This document shows, one piece after another, positions 32,205 through 43,928 of a stretch of DNA of 64,000 nt. The stretch comes from Leptobrachium leishanense (lineage: Eukaryota; Chordata; Amphibia; Anura; Megophryidae): assembly GCA_009667805.1 (NCBI GenBank), contig CM019072.1:41174654-41238653 (forward strand), read 5' to 3'. Both the position numbers and the translations under genes were made by a program. Under the pieces are notes generated by a model. The model worked only from the letters and a program-made list of their open reading frames with translations, was not told the DNA's origin and did no database searches. Each line of letters begins with the position of its first letter. The stretch's first letter is position 1.

Positions 32205-34909
32205 CAGGGCCGCCATCAGGGCATTACGCCCATTACTGCCGTAAGGGGCCCGGGCCCGGTGGGGGCCCGGGCCGCCGGGGCCTGGGGGGAGGATCCCGGG
32301 CCCCCGACGGCAGCGGCGTCGCCCTTTAACAGCTCCAGTATCGGACTCGATGAGTCCGAATCCGGAGCTGTGTAGCTGCTGCTGCAGGAGCCGGAGGAGA
32401 CTGAGACACTGTGTCTCCTCCGGCTCCTGGCAGCTTCACTTCCTGGCTGGGCGGGGCCAAGCAGCGTGTGAGGGGCCTCCCAAGCACGTTGCTTTGGCTC
32501 CGCCCCTCCACTCAGTGAAGCTGCGCGCCGGAGCTGGAGGGACCAGGAAGAAGACAGAAGAAAAGAAGAGAAGAAAATTAAAGAAAAGGTGAAGAAAAGA
32601 AGAGCTGAAGACAGAAGAAAAGAAGATAGAAGACAGCGAGTGGTGAGCCAGGGCCCAGACCCTAAGACCCAGGGCCCAGACCCCAGGCCCCTAGATCCAA
32701 ACCCAGGGCCCAGACCCCAAGGCCCAGACCCCAAGGCCCAGACCTCTAGACCCAGACCCCAAGGCCCAGACCCCAAGGCCCAGACCCCTAGGCCCAAACC
32801 CAAGGCCCAGACCCCTAGGCCCAAACCCATGGCCCAGACCCCAAGGCCCAGGACCCAGACCCTAGGGCCCAGACCCCTAGGCCCAAACCCAGGGCCCAGA
32901 CCTCTAGGCTCAGACCCAGGGCCCAGACCCAGGACCCAGACCCCTAGGCCCAGACCCCAAGGCCCAGGACCCAGACCCTAGGGCCCAGGGCCCAGACCCT
33001 TAGGCCCAGACCCAGGGCCCAGACCCCAAGGCCCAGACCCCTAGGCCCAAACCCAGGGCCCAGACCCCCTAGACCCAAACCCAGGGCCCAGACCCCAAGG
33101 CCCAGACCCAGGGCCCAGACCCCCTAAGCCCAAACCCAGGGCCCAGACCCCAAGGCCCAGGACCCAGACCCCTAGGCCCAGACCTCTAGGCCCAGACCCC
33201 AAGGCCCAGACCCAGGGCCCAGACCCCAAGGCCCAGACCCTAGGCCCAGGGTCCAGACCCCTAGGCCCAGGGCCAAGACCCAGGGCCCAGACCCAGGGCA
33301 AATGCCCAGACCCCAAGACCCAGGGCCCGGACCCAGGGCCCAGACCCTATGGCCCAGACCCAGGGCAAAGGCCCAGGGCCCAGACCCAGGGCCCAGACCC
33401 CTAGGCCCAAACCCATGGCCCAGACCCCAAGACCCAGACCCTAGGGCCCAGACCCTTAGGCCCAGACCCCAAGGCCCAGACCCCTAGGCCCAGACCCCTA
33501 GGCCCAGACCTCTAGGCTCAGACCCAGGGCCCAGACCCAGACCCCTAGGCCCAGACCCCAAGGCCAAGGACCCAGACCCTAGGGCCCAGACCCCTAGGCC
33601 CAGACCCCAAGGCCCAGGACCCAGACCCTAGGGCCCAGACCCTTAGGCCCAGACCCAGGGCCCAGACCCCAAGGCCCAGACCCCTAGGCCCAAACCCAGG
33701 GCTCAGACCCCCTAGACCCAAACCCAGGGCCCAGACCCCAAGGCCCAGACCCAGGGCCCAGAACCCTAAGCCCAAACCCAGGGCCCAGACCCCAAGGCCC
33801 AGGACCCAGACCCCTAGGCCCAGACCTCTAGGCCCAGACCCCAAGGCCCAGACCCAGGGCCCAGACCCCAAGGCCCAGACCCTAGGGCCCAGACCCTAGG
33901 GCCCAGGGTCCAGACCCCTAGGCCCAGGGCCAAGACCCAGGGCCCAGACCCAGGGCAAATGCCCAGACCCCAAGACCCAAACCCAGGGCCCGGACCCAGG
34001 GCCCAGACCCTATGGCCCAGACCCAGGGCAAAGGCCCAGGGCCCAGACCCAGGGCCCAGACCCTGGGCCCAGACCCCAAGGCCCAGACCCCTAGGCCCAA
34101 ACCCATGGCCCAGACCCCCTAGGCCCAAACCCAGGGCCCAGACCCTAAGGCCAGACCCAGGGCCCAGACCCTAAGGCCCAGACCCAGGGCCCAGACCCTA
34201 AGGCCCAGACCCAGGGCCCAGACCCCCTAGGCCCAAACCCAGGGCCCAGACCCTAGGGCCCAGACCCTAAGACCCAGGGCCCAGACCCCTAGGCCCAAAC
34301 CCAGGGCCCAGACCCCTAGGCCAAACCCAGGGCCCAGACCCAGGGCCCAGACCCCAAGGCCCAGACACCAAGGCCCAGACCCTAGGGTCCAGACCCCATA
34401 CCCAGGGCCCAGACCCCAAGGCCCAGAGCCAGGGCCAGACCCCAGACCCTAGGGCCCAGACCAGGGCCCAGATCCTAGGACCCAGACCCCAAGGCCCAGG
34501 GACCAGACCAGGGCCCAGGCTAGACCCCAGGGACCAGACCTCAGGGCCCAGACCTCAGGGACCAGACCTCAGGGACCAGACCCAAGGCCCAGTCCCAGGG
34601 ACCAGACCAGGGCCCAGGCCCAGACCCAGACCCAAAGGCCATCATACACAGCCCGTTTCTGTGAGATTTATTGCTGTGGATTCTGTGATATGTTCAGACA
34701 CACTGCTCATTACTGTGAGTTTTATTGCTGTGGATACTGTGATAAGCTAATACACACTGCACATTACTGGGAGTTTTATTGCTGTGGTGCTATGTTATGT
34801 CCTTTTTTTTTTGAAGGGGGAGAAAAGCTGTTAGAGGTTGAGGGGGGGGCCCTGGGGGCCCCATCGTGAGGTTTAGTAAGGGGCCCCATCATTTCTGATG
34901 GCTGCCCTG
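32205..34909. mobile_element. 2.7-kb non-autonomous hAT carrying a 2-kb minisatellite
   Basis: Ends CAGGGCCGCCATCAGGG and CTGATGGCTGCCCTG; exact 8-bp TSD CACATACA at 32197-32204 and 34910-34917. The array fills most of the interior, between GC-rich flanks. No transposase. Confidence 0.92.
32648..34638. repeat. GGGCCCAGACCC minisatellite with higher-order duplication
   Basis: Units of 10-14 bp (GGCCCAGACCCCAA, GGCCCAGACCCAG, GGCCCAAACCCA). A segment near 32950-33425 recurs almost unchanged near 33600-34105, offset about 650 bp. Frequent GGG/CCC runs give quadruplex potential on both strands. Proline/glycine-rich open frames are artefacts. Confidence 0.95.
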
Positions 34910-34917
34910 CACATACA

Positions 34918-35124
34918 TGTCATTACAGCACAACGTGCACATTAATTTACTGGAATGGCCCTGACTGGCCGTCCCTGGTGTGATAAGTGCAGTCTGTGAT
35001 TAGGTTCGGTCTGTTCGGTTCGATCAGTTCGGCGTTCAATTCGAACTTTGGCCGTTCGAAAGTTCGCGAACTTCAAACTTTTTGGCGTGTTCGCAAAAAA
35101 AAATTAAATTTAGAAAAAAGTATA
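34918..35124. other. unassigned with TTCGAA-rich block
   Basis: GTTCGGTCTGTTCGGTTCG and related motifs near 35004-35080 recall repeat family Q, but no boundaries could be set. Confidence 0.35.
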
Positions 35125-35430
35125 AAAAATGCTTAAAAAGGGGCGTGGCTCGGTGCCTGAAGAGAGCAGCCGCATGTCCGAGCAGCTCCCGCAGAATCAG
35201 CTTGATTTAAGTTATTTTTACGCTGCCATCGGACTTTCCCTGCTTTCCCCTCCCGCAGCGATATACCCTGGACCGGGTGGTGTCAAAAGTCTGGCCGAAG
35301 GTGCGTTTGGTTGTGGACTTTCAGACCTTGCGGAGTTCGGGACCTCGATCGGCCTACTCAGCCTGCGTAGGCCGGAAGCCTTCAAGCAGTTTGGAACTAC
35401 TGCCCGAGTTCTGCTCCTCTTGCCGCCTAT

Positions 35431-38400
35431 ATGGGTAAGAAATTGCCCCCCAGCGCTAGCCGGAAAAGCAGCCCCCGGCAACGGGACATTAGAGACTCAC
35501 TGGCCAGTGGGAGTGCTTCCAGGGGAGCAGCGGCCTTACCTAGTTTGCCTTCGGGCTACGGATCCACGGATGATGAGGGCTCTACCTGGTCCCTGGGAGG
35601 TGGCGTGGGCAAGTCCTGGCTTTCCCCTTCATCACACGGAACAGGCTTACCACCGAAGTCGGCGGCTGCAAGAAAGAGGGCACAGAAAAAGCGGAAAGCT
35701 GCACAGGCGGCGTCATTGACGGCGGCGCAGGACCTCCCGAGGGGAGATTTGGTCGAAGACCAGCTGCCCTCTGTTGCCGATAGCGAGATCTCAGACCGCG
35801 ACATCTCTTCCCCGGAGCCCCGAGGACCGGGAACTCCGGTGAAGGCTTTTAGATCTGGAGAGGCTGACGGAATTGTGGAGGGGGACGACGGTCTCCCCTC
35901 CACGAAGGGAGACTTACGCAGGATTCTGGCAGAGATCAGGGATATGTGGAGGCCAGAGGTGGCAGCAGTTCGGGCGGAGGTGGAGGTGATTCGAACCCAG
36001 GTGTCAGAGCCCCAGGCAGTGGCGACTCTAGGAACAATATTTAGGGGGGGCACAGAAGATACCGCAGTCAAAACTGGGGGGGCACTAATAATTTTCACCA
36101 CTAAATCATATCACTGAATAAAACTAAGGGGCCTATCACCTGGTGTGAGCTAAAATGCCATCACTAAAGGAAAAATTACCGCGAGTCACTAAAACTTAGT
36201 ACCTGACGACCTACTAACAGATCACCTTGTCTGCAGTAGTCCATCAACAAGGTCGTTTGGCGCACGCTAGGGAAACTCTTAGGCTAGGGTCAGACTGAGG
36301 CAGTGCGAACGCGCGTGCAGGCGCACTTATTCACGGCCGCACTAGCAGCAAATGCCAGGCAATGACGGCCAATATACGAAGTACGGTCGCACAAAAGTCC
36401 GGCTGCGCAACGCAAGTGGAAAATGAACGCATTTTTTCGAGAACGTAAAACTGCTAGTACAGACGTACAGAGTGCGCTGCGTCCGCATAGCGGCGTGTGT
36501 GCGTGAATTGGAGATGTCAGACGCTACTAATGTCCAGCCAACATAACGTTCAGATGCACAAAGTGTTTTATTGATGATCCGTACAAAATCACGGACGAAA
36601 AATGCGCATCGTATGACCGCTATCGCGTACTCCGTGAAAAAATACGTCCATTCGTTCGAACGCACTTTTTCACGGACAACGTGAAAATGCGTTCGTCTGA
36701 CCCTAGCCTAAGACCTGAGCTGAGACCAGCGCTAATGTGGTTGTGAACAGGATAGAACTGGTTTTTTTTTCCAGTGCAGAGTGCCGGGCCATACCTATCC
36801 CTCGCCCTCACAAGCTTGAATATGAACACATCCAGTGAATAACCTCACACCCCTGCATTATTAAAAGCCTCCAAGGTGGTCGTATCATCCATGTTTTGAT
36901 GCACACATATATTAAGGCTGATGGACATTGCATGATAAATGCCTCCCGACAGCATGTAGAATCATTACACTGCATTTAATAGATCCAAAAGGAAGGCCAG
37001 GTGAGCGACAAAAATTTCCCTGTTGCAGCTTATAAACAATACATGTTTCAGGGCAAGACTTATTCATGTGTCCCTTTAAACATGGTCCACACGGTCACGC
37101 TAATAATCATACGCTTCCATACTATGAATCACCCCCAGCATAAAATGTTTAAAATTAGGCAAAATATTAGAATTAGGATATATGTGGATAAAGGATACAT
37201 TTATAATAGAGCCTACTGCAACAGCAACGACAATGCGGACCAGATCCATTACAATGGTGTATGGGGCCAAGAGCCTGTGCTGCATTCCTTTCAATTGTCT
37301 GTTAATTTTGGGTGAAGATCTGTTTTTTCTGGGGGTTTTTGGAGTTGGCACCAGGGTTGAGCAGTAGGTAAAATGTTGCAATTAGCTTCCCTCAAAAAAT
37401 TAGCGTGGCACCAAGTGATCTGTTAGCTGCAAAAGCACTAGAGATCTCTAGCTCTCCCCGTGTTAAATAAAGGACGCGGAAAGTATAGCAAGCTTGCGGT
37501 ACAAATCGCTAATAGCAACGCACTAAGTGATTTTTCCTGTTTGTAGCGGGAGGCAAACGATCTGTTGGTCAGGCGCTAGACGCCATTAACCTGGCGCTAA
37601 AGCAAAACAATGCGAACGCAAGGGTTAACCTACACCAGGTAATAGTGCCCTAAATAAGTATATATAAAAAGATTCCAAACCCCAGAGTAATGTGACGCAA
37701 TGATGCCTTTTTATTGTACTAACCTGATACTTTATTTGCTGCAATTCCGAGGTTTTCGCTGAATGTCTGATTGCTGCTTCAGCGACTCCACTTTTAGCAA
37801 ATTACAGTGACTATTCACTAAATAGGGAATTCACTATATTTTCGGCAAAATGAATTCCCCGAAATGTGACGAAAAGCAAAGGATCTAAAGATGATTAGAC
37901 CCTTTAGATTCTAACTTCCATAATAACCCCTAAAATGCCATAAACTCAGGGAAATACAATAAAAATAATAAACAATGTGGCATTTAGCTACCCCTTAACC
38001 CCTAATATGCCATTAATCAAGGTAAAATGAAATGAATACACTGTCTCAGCATGTAGTTACTGATTAACCCCTACAATGCCATTAAACAAGGAAAAAATAA
38101 AATGTATACCGTGAGGGATGAAGCCTACCCATTAACCCTTAATATACAACTAAACCAAGGCAAAAACTAACGTAATACACAATGTAATGTATAGTCGAAC
38201 ATTCACCACTTCACTGCTGAGCCATTTCAACCCTATGAAAATGCTTAACTTTAAGTGCCCGTTATTATTTAATGTTTTATGACTTTTATTTGAAACTGAA
38301 TATGGTCATGTTGGGTATCATTGGAAAGGCCAGAATCTGCCCTTTCCAATGACACCTAGATTGTCCATATACGATGCACAGGGACAGAGATACAGTGGTC

Positions 38401-39136
38401 CAAATAAGTGTAGTAAGCTGGATGCTGATTTTTGGTGGGGGGGCACATGGGGGGGCAAGGAATAACCTAGGGGGGGCAATTGCCCCCCCTTGCCCCCCTG
38501 TAGAGTCGCCTATGGCCCCAGGTGAAGACGAATGAGGTCGCGCAAGCACAGACGCACCTCGCTGGACAGATAGATGGCCTCCGCTCTCAGGTGGAGATAC
38601 TGACACGCTCGGTGGAAGCGCTGGAGACTCGACATCGTCGACGAAACATAAGGATAAGAGGTATTCCGGACTCGGTCTCAGAGGATGCTTTATTGCCCTA
38701 TGTGACTCGGCTTACACGGCAGGTGACTGGACTGCACCCCGATACGCCGGAGTTTATTGGAACTGTGTTTCGGGTCCGGATGGCTGCGGCGGCACCCAGA
38801 GGGAAACCTAGAGATGTTGTGGTGGTTTTTGGTGACATTGCCATGAAAATGAGGGTCATGTCTGCACCCGGAGCACGGGACCCTGTGCAGTTTGAAGGTG
38901 TCATGCTGGCCCTGTACCACGACCTCCCGTTTTTGACCCTGTTAGCGCGACGCAGGTTTCGGGACGTGACCTCAGTCCTTCGCAGAATGGGAATTCGGTA
39001 CCGATGGGGCCTAGCCGGTTCTCTGGTGGTGACCCACGATAACATCCCCTATACGGTTACTGACCCTGAAACGGCATGGGCCGCTCTGGCTGCGGCAGGC
39101 ATATCACCGGACGGGTCGGAGTCTCAGCCGGGATGA
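35431..39136 (+). CDS. L1-like ORF1 protein, 399 codons, interrupted by a hAT
   Basis: The coding parts are 35431-36016 and 38523-39136. L1 ORF1 proteins are RNA-binding trimeric chaperones of the LINE ribonucleoprotein. The first part begins MGKKLPPSASRKSSPRQRD and ends in a charged segment (EIRDMWRPEVAAVRAEVEV). The second has a coiled-coil heptad region (LRSQVEILTRSVEALETRH), an RRM-like start (RRRNIRIRGIPDSVSEDAL) and a C-terminal domain (RYRWGLAGSLVVTHDNIPYT). The hAT's TSD lies exactly at the break, and counting bases across one TSD copy shows the frame is kept with no stop. The element is now disrupted. No cellular role is implied. Confidence 0.8.
36282..36708. mobile_element. Harbinger-like MITE (family H), copy 3
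   Basis: GGCTAGGGTCAGACTGAGGC and GCGTTCGTCTGACCCTAGCC ends; flanks TTA and TAA differ at one position. The interior matches copies 4 and 5 in opposite orientation (GCCAATATACGAAGTACGG). Confidence 0.85.
36709..38514. other. interior of the 2.5-kb hAT
   Basis: No gene recognised. It contains loosely repeated TTAACCCCTAATATGCCATTA blocks (37990-38150) and a piggyBac-like fragment (GGTATCATTGGAAAGGCC near 38315). Confidence 0.4.
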
Positions 39137-39999
39137 GTTGCAAAACACTTTCGTGTTTATTATATTTGAGCCGGTCCGGGTTTATCCAGACATATGTCTC
39201 TGGACACCAGGGACTCTGTTTTTGATGTAAACCGACTATGAACATTTTGTTTTTGTGGTTCTCGATATCTGTGATCCCGGCCCTGCGTGACCACATTTCG
39301 TTTAAGTACGGGAGACTCCTTTCTGTAATTTTAGAAATATTGCTCTGCCTTATCCTGCCTGCCTCGCAGACACCTCCATTTCGGGACACAGGCTGCGAAC
39401 GGTTTGTTGTTTTCCTTTCCCTGTCCTGTCTCTTTGAGGATGACCTGCTGTTTCCCTTATCAAACCTCTGTTTCCCACAAGCTGAGACTTTTTATATTTT
39501 CCTTTTTTTTTTTCTCTCTTTATTTTGGCACTCTCCGTGTGGTCCCGAGGCGCGCCATTATGGCTCTGCTTGTCGTACTTGGCCCTCGGAACACCGGGCC
39601 TCGTGACGTTGTCCCTCCATGGCCTCCTTCGGGAGCGTGCCAGGAGTGTCACGGTTCTGGCCGGTGCCTTTTCCCCACCCCCTTCCCCCCCCCTTTTTTT
39701 TTTTTTTAAATTTATTTATGCTTTTCGACCTTTTTATAATTAATATTTTATTTCTTTTTGTACGCACACGCAGAGTTTTCTGATTTTGAGTCCCCCCCAA
39801 TCAGGGACGTTGCTTGTTGATGTATCGTTGTCCTTTGACGACTTTTCTGTTTGTTATTAATAGAGGTTATCCAGACAACGTTTAGTGGCCCTGTTTGGCT
39901 AGAATTGTCTGGTATGTTTCATTGTTTGGCACTTATTTTATACCATGATGTAATGCTGACTTCTTTCAAAATAAAAACTTTAAATAATAAAAAAAAAAA

Positions 40000-40090
40000 T
40001 GCTTAAAAAATACTAAAAAATCTAGAAATAAAGAGACTCTTTACTGCAGAATATTATAAGCAATGGTTTATTAGATATTGAATTAGAAAC
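40000..40090 (+). mobile_element. M1 fragment flanking the L1-like element
   Basis: GCTTAAAAAATACTAAAAAA, then AATAAAGAGAC and GGTTTATTAGATATTGAATT are M1 interior blocks that stop abruptly at about 40085. Confidence 0.6.
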
Positions 40091-40294
40091 TAATGTCTAA
40101 GTGCAAAGATTCTCACCTCTAAATGACCTGTGTTCTCAAACGTTGTAAACAACAGGTGTTTTTAGTCTGGTCTAATGAATGTGATACATTGTATGTAGAA
40201 TGAGGGTGTGATGTGTCTCCTGATGTATCAAACAACACCCGTGCTTCTGAGAAGTGTTAATTTCTCTACTAAATATTCCTCTGATATGCTGCAT

Positions 40295-41050
40295 TTCACT
40301 GCTGTGTGCTCAGCTCATTTTTACCACTTTCGCTCATCATGTTTAAACGCGATTTGAAGCCACATTTTATTAAATGACCCAGACATATTAGATATCGTTC
40401 TTTCCGGCAGACTCCGAGAGATTCATAATATATAATTTGTATATGTATACGTCATGTCCTGCCTGTATATTATGACAAAAAATGCAATACAAATTGAATT
40501 TTTAATCATCTGCAGTGTGTAAAGTGTTTTTTTTCACATTTTAGCACATGAGCATTTGCGGTTATGTTTTCTATGGGGTGCACTTGTACAAAAATTAGAA
40601 ATGGGGACTTGTTACATTTTGTGGGGGGAATTACGTGATTTATAGAAAAAAAGCACCCCATAGAAAAAAATCATTAGTGCATCATCATTCACATTATAAT
40701 TGAAATGTGAACAATATTGCTGCATTAATAAAAATAACACACAAAAAAAAATACATGTTTTTCTTTTCTTTTTTTTTTACTTTATACCTGGTCATGTTGG
40801 GTATCATTCGAAAGGCCATGCTCAGGCCTTTCGATTGACACCCTCCATGACCCCCTAGCTGCCTGGAGATATTGGGGTTCAAATGAACCCCCTATCTCCA
40901 CCAGGGGATTCCGGGCAGCTAGGGGTTCCCCTGCTATCTGACGTCCTCACGCTATGTGTGAGGACGTCAGGCAGTGAGGGGGGACCCGGGGGTGGAGCCG
41001 TCATCCAAGATGGCGGCCCCCATCGGAGCTAGGCCGCACTTCAGCACCGC
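40295..41050 (-). mobile_element. piggyBac-like element (family P), reverse, truncated
   Basis: Reverse match to 52362-53507: CTCATTTTTACCACTTTCGC, GGTATCATTCGAAAGGCC, and GACGTCAGGCAGTGAGGGG with AAGATGGCGG. Terminal TTAA sites are lost. Confidence 0.75.
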
Positions 41051-41051
41051 A

Positions 41052-41088
41052 AGGCATCTCTATACACAGCCTCATCAGCATCTCTATA
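41052..41088. repeat. 24-bp array, left remnant
   Basis: GCATCTCTATACACAGCCTCATCA units that continue at 41627 after the solo LTR. Confidence 0.8.
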
Positions 41089-41626
41089 TGAAGGAGGAAT
41101 AGGCTGGTGAAAAATAGTTTGTATTAAAAGATTATGTGACCTTAACTGATACAACTTAATAAAGTTCACAAAGGGTTAATCTGAGCCGTGTGCAAAGCTC
41201 ATGTGCTGAGTGCAAAAGAAGTTTGTCCAGTTGTCCAGCAAGCAAGACCCCCCAGAGCATGAGTCGATACCACGATTCCTGAATAGATTCGAGGGAACGG
41301 CCGCTAATGAGATTCTGGTCTTTTGTTATCTGTTATCTGTAAATTTATTTATTTATTTATTTGCAAAGGATTTTACCAGGAAGGATACATTGAGATTTCT
41401 CTCGTTTTCAAGTATGTCCTGGGTAAATCTATACCACCAACGTGAAAGGTTTCACTCGTCGTCGGATCTATAAAATGTATATGCAAAAGTGCATCGGGAC
41501 TCGGTGCTTGTCGTCCTGCCATGATGCCACTGAGTCTCGGTGAATAAATCCTGACTTCCTGAAGAATCTCTGGGTATTATTTCTCCGCCGCGGCACGAAA
41601 TCCCTAATAATCTGATTCCTATTTCA
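41089..41626 (+). mobile_element. solo LTR of an endogenous retrovirus-like element
   Basis: A 538-bp segment begins TG and ends CA, flanked by a 4-bp TATA duplication (41085-41088, 41627-41630). An AATAAA signal lies at 41542-41547, followed by an R/U5-like stretch. It sits inside a 24-bp tandem array, so both edges are sharp. No internal viral genes are present. A TTATTTATTTATTTGCAAAG block common in frog repeats lies in the middle. Confidence 0.7.
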
Positions 41627-41955
41627 TATACACAGCCTCACAGCATCTCTATACACAACCTCACAGCATCTCTATACACAACCCCATCAGCATCTCTATA
41701 CACAACCCCATCAGCATCTCTATACACAGCCCCATCAGCATCTCTATACACAGCCCCATCAGCATCTCTATACACAGCCCCATCAGCATCTCTATACACA
41801 GCCTCACAGCATCTCTATACACAACCCCATCAGCATCTCTATACACAGCCTCACAGCATCTCTATACACAACCCCATCAGCATCTCTATACACAACCCCA
41901 TCAGCATCTCTATACACAAACAGCATCTCTATACACAACCCCATCAGCATCCCCA
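41627..41955. repeat. 24-bp minisatellite (CAGCATCTCTATACACAACC)
   Basis: About 13 units with CCCCAT or CTCA linkers. Open frames on the minus strand are artefacts. Confidence 0.95.
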
Positions 41956-42298
41956 TGAAAGGCACAATATTTGGCTGCACTGACGCCTGTGCCACATTTA
42001 TATAATTTAAATTTTTTGAACCGCAGGGTCCAACCCTGCACTCTTCCACAATACCACAAAAGGGTTACAGTGTGAAGGCACTTGCTGCCATGAAAGTCAC
42101 AATATTTGGCTGCACTGACGCCTTTACCAGATTCATATCTTTTAAATACAGGACCGCATGGTCCACCCCTGCACTCTTCCACAATACTACAGAGGGGTTA
42201 CTGTATGAATGCACTTGCTGGCCTGGCACCAAAAGCACAATATCTGGGTGCACTGACGCCTTTACCAGATTCATATCTTTTTAATATAGGACTGCAAG
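41956..42298. repeat. 135-140 bp tandem array, left segment
   Basis: Units contain AATATTTGGCTGCACTGACG, CCACCCCTGCACTCTTCCAC and GAGGGGTTACTGTATGAATG. The starts at about 41971, 42105 and 42243 give the period. It continues at 44889. Confidence 0.85.
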
Positions 42299-42879
42299 CA
42301 GGGCCGGCGCTGCCGCTAGGCGAGCTAGGCGGCCGCCTAGAGTGCAGCCCACCTAGGGCGCAGCGCCGGGCCCGAAAAAAATATTGTATGTGTCCCGCCG
42401 TCTGCCGCGGTGTGGCCCACGGGAGCGGCCGGGGGGCGCCGCAATCTACTCGCAGGCCGCGGGCCGTGCGAATGCAACTGACACTCATGAGTAGTGATGC
42501 ATCATGCACCCAGGCTCCGCCTCTGCACGTATCACGTCAGCGGCTGACGCGGCGCCACCGCCGCCTGCACGTGTTGGGGCTGGCGGCAGCATGTGCGCCC
42601 CCAAGTCAGGCGCCGCAGGAGGAGGCGGAAACTAATCGAGGCGGAGTTGCGTCGGAGGAGTGAGACAGACAAAGGAAGCTGCTCTGTCTCCTCGGCTCCT
42701 GGAGTCCTGCTGCACCTACCTGGCTGTCACTGACTGGGTTGACTGTCTGAGTGACATCATCTTCAAGTCGTCGACAAGTTACATTCGAGCAGCAGGTATG
42801 GGGGGCGCAATTTCAAATTGGCAATATATTATATATATAAAAATATGTACAGTATGCAACAACAGCATGATGCATCTGT

Positions 42880-43272
42880 GTGAGCTGGCACTCAGGCCCT
42901 GCCCTGGGCAATATATATACGCATGATGGCGCATCTGTGACTGTCTGTGAGCATGATGTGGGCTGGCTTGGGCAATATATATATACGCATGATGTGAGCT
43001 GGCCTGGGCCTGGGCAATATATATACGCATGATGTGAGCTGGCATGGGCAATATATATAGGCATGATGGCGCATCTGTGACTGTCTGTGAGTATGATGTG
43101 GGCAGGCCTGGGCAATATATATATATGCATGATGTGAGCTAGCCTGGGCAATATATATATACGCATGATGTGAGCTGGCCTGGGCAATATATATATACGC
43201 ATGATGTGGGCTGGCCTGGGCCTGGGCAATATATATACGCATGATGTGGGCTGGCCTGGGCAATATATATAT
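42880..43272. repeat. minisatellite, 30-36 bp unit (GATGTGAGCTGGCCTGGGCA)
   Basis: About ten units, each with a (TA)n block, CGCATGATG and GAGCTGGCCTGGGCA. The core resembles the arrays in 1-6778. Confidence 0.92.
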
Positions 43273-43928
43273 TGACTCGAATTATTCATCTATTACAACA
43301 AACTGAGGGAGAGCGTTCTCCACATTTAGCTTCCATGTTGTTGAAATTGAGATAAACATTACCAATACATTATTTTTTTTAATTTTTTTTTCTCTATCTG
43401 CAAATTTACATCAATTAACCCATGAAGGTTGTTTCTTGAATCATTTAGAAACCGTGTCAAAACCTAGGGAATATATTGTGGTACTTAGAAAATTTAGCAA
43501 GTTAATATACCCTAACTGTTTAATAATTTTTCAATGTTCTGTACCTTCCTATAATTATGAACCTATGAAGGTTGACTCTGGAATTATATAGAAACGGAGA
43601 TAAATCTTGGGAAGAACATTGTTAAAATTTAGCAAAGGAAACTAGCATACTTCTATTATTCAATTGTGTGTATGTTTTTAAGGGTGTTCACCGTTAGGAG
43701 GTAATTCTCCTTCATTTCAAACTGATTTCGTTTTAGAATGCAGACTTATTAAAAGTAAAATTTTAAGAATTTGTGATAATTGTAACCACAATTGTCAATT
43801 GGAAATTTATGTAATTTAGGGTTACCCCCAGCAAACAAGACAATGTGGTCTCTACTTTAGAAACCTTGGAATTCATTTCTTAATTTACCATAATTTTCAC
43901 CATCAGGCGACCATATATAAGAACTTAT
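43273..43928. other. AT-rich interior of the 2.6-kb hAT
   Basis: Unique AT-rich sequence without an open frame of note. Confidence 0.5.

Larger units (their letters stand above)
36017..38514. mobile_element. 2.5-kb non-autonomous hAT inside L1-like ORF1
   Basis: Ends CAGTGGCGACTCTAGG and TAGAGTCGCCTATG; exact TSD GCCCCAGG at 36009-36016 and 38515-38522. Near each end are runs of GGGGGGGCAC type. It includes a Harbinger-like MITE and otherwise unassigned AT-rich DNA. No transposase. Confidence 0.92.
35140..39994 (+). mobile_element. L1-like element containing ORF1 only, split by a hAT
   Basis: It starts at GGGGCGTGGCT, as does the copy at 61941, and ends in AATAAAAACTTTAAATAATA plus poly(A). 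A 15-bp target duplication (AAAAATGCTTAAAAA) flanks it at 35125-35139 and 39995-40009, so this insertion is complete at both ends. It has ORF1 but nothing resembling endonuclease or RT between ORF1 and the poly(A). Without the hAT it is about 2.35 kb. It is inserted in M1-like sequence. Confidence 0.85.

Noticed and set aside
32589..34174. Proline-rich or glycine-rich proteins on both strands
   Set aside because: Artefacts of the GGGCCCAGACCC array.
36017..38514. hAT transposase gene inside the 2.5-kb element
   Set aside because: Only short frames occur and none shows hAT or zinc-finger BED motifs.
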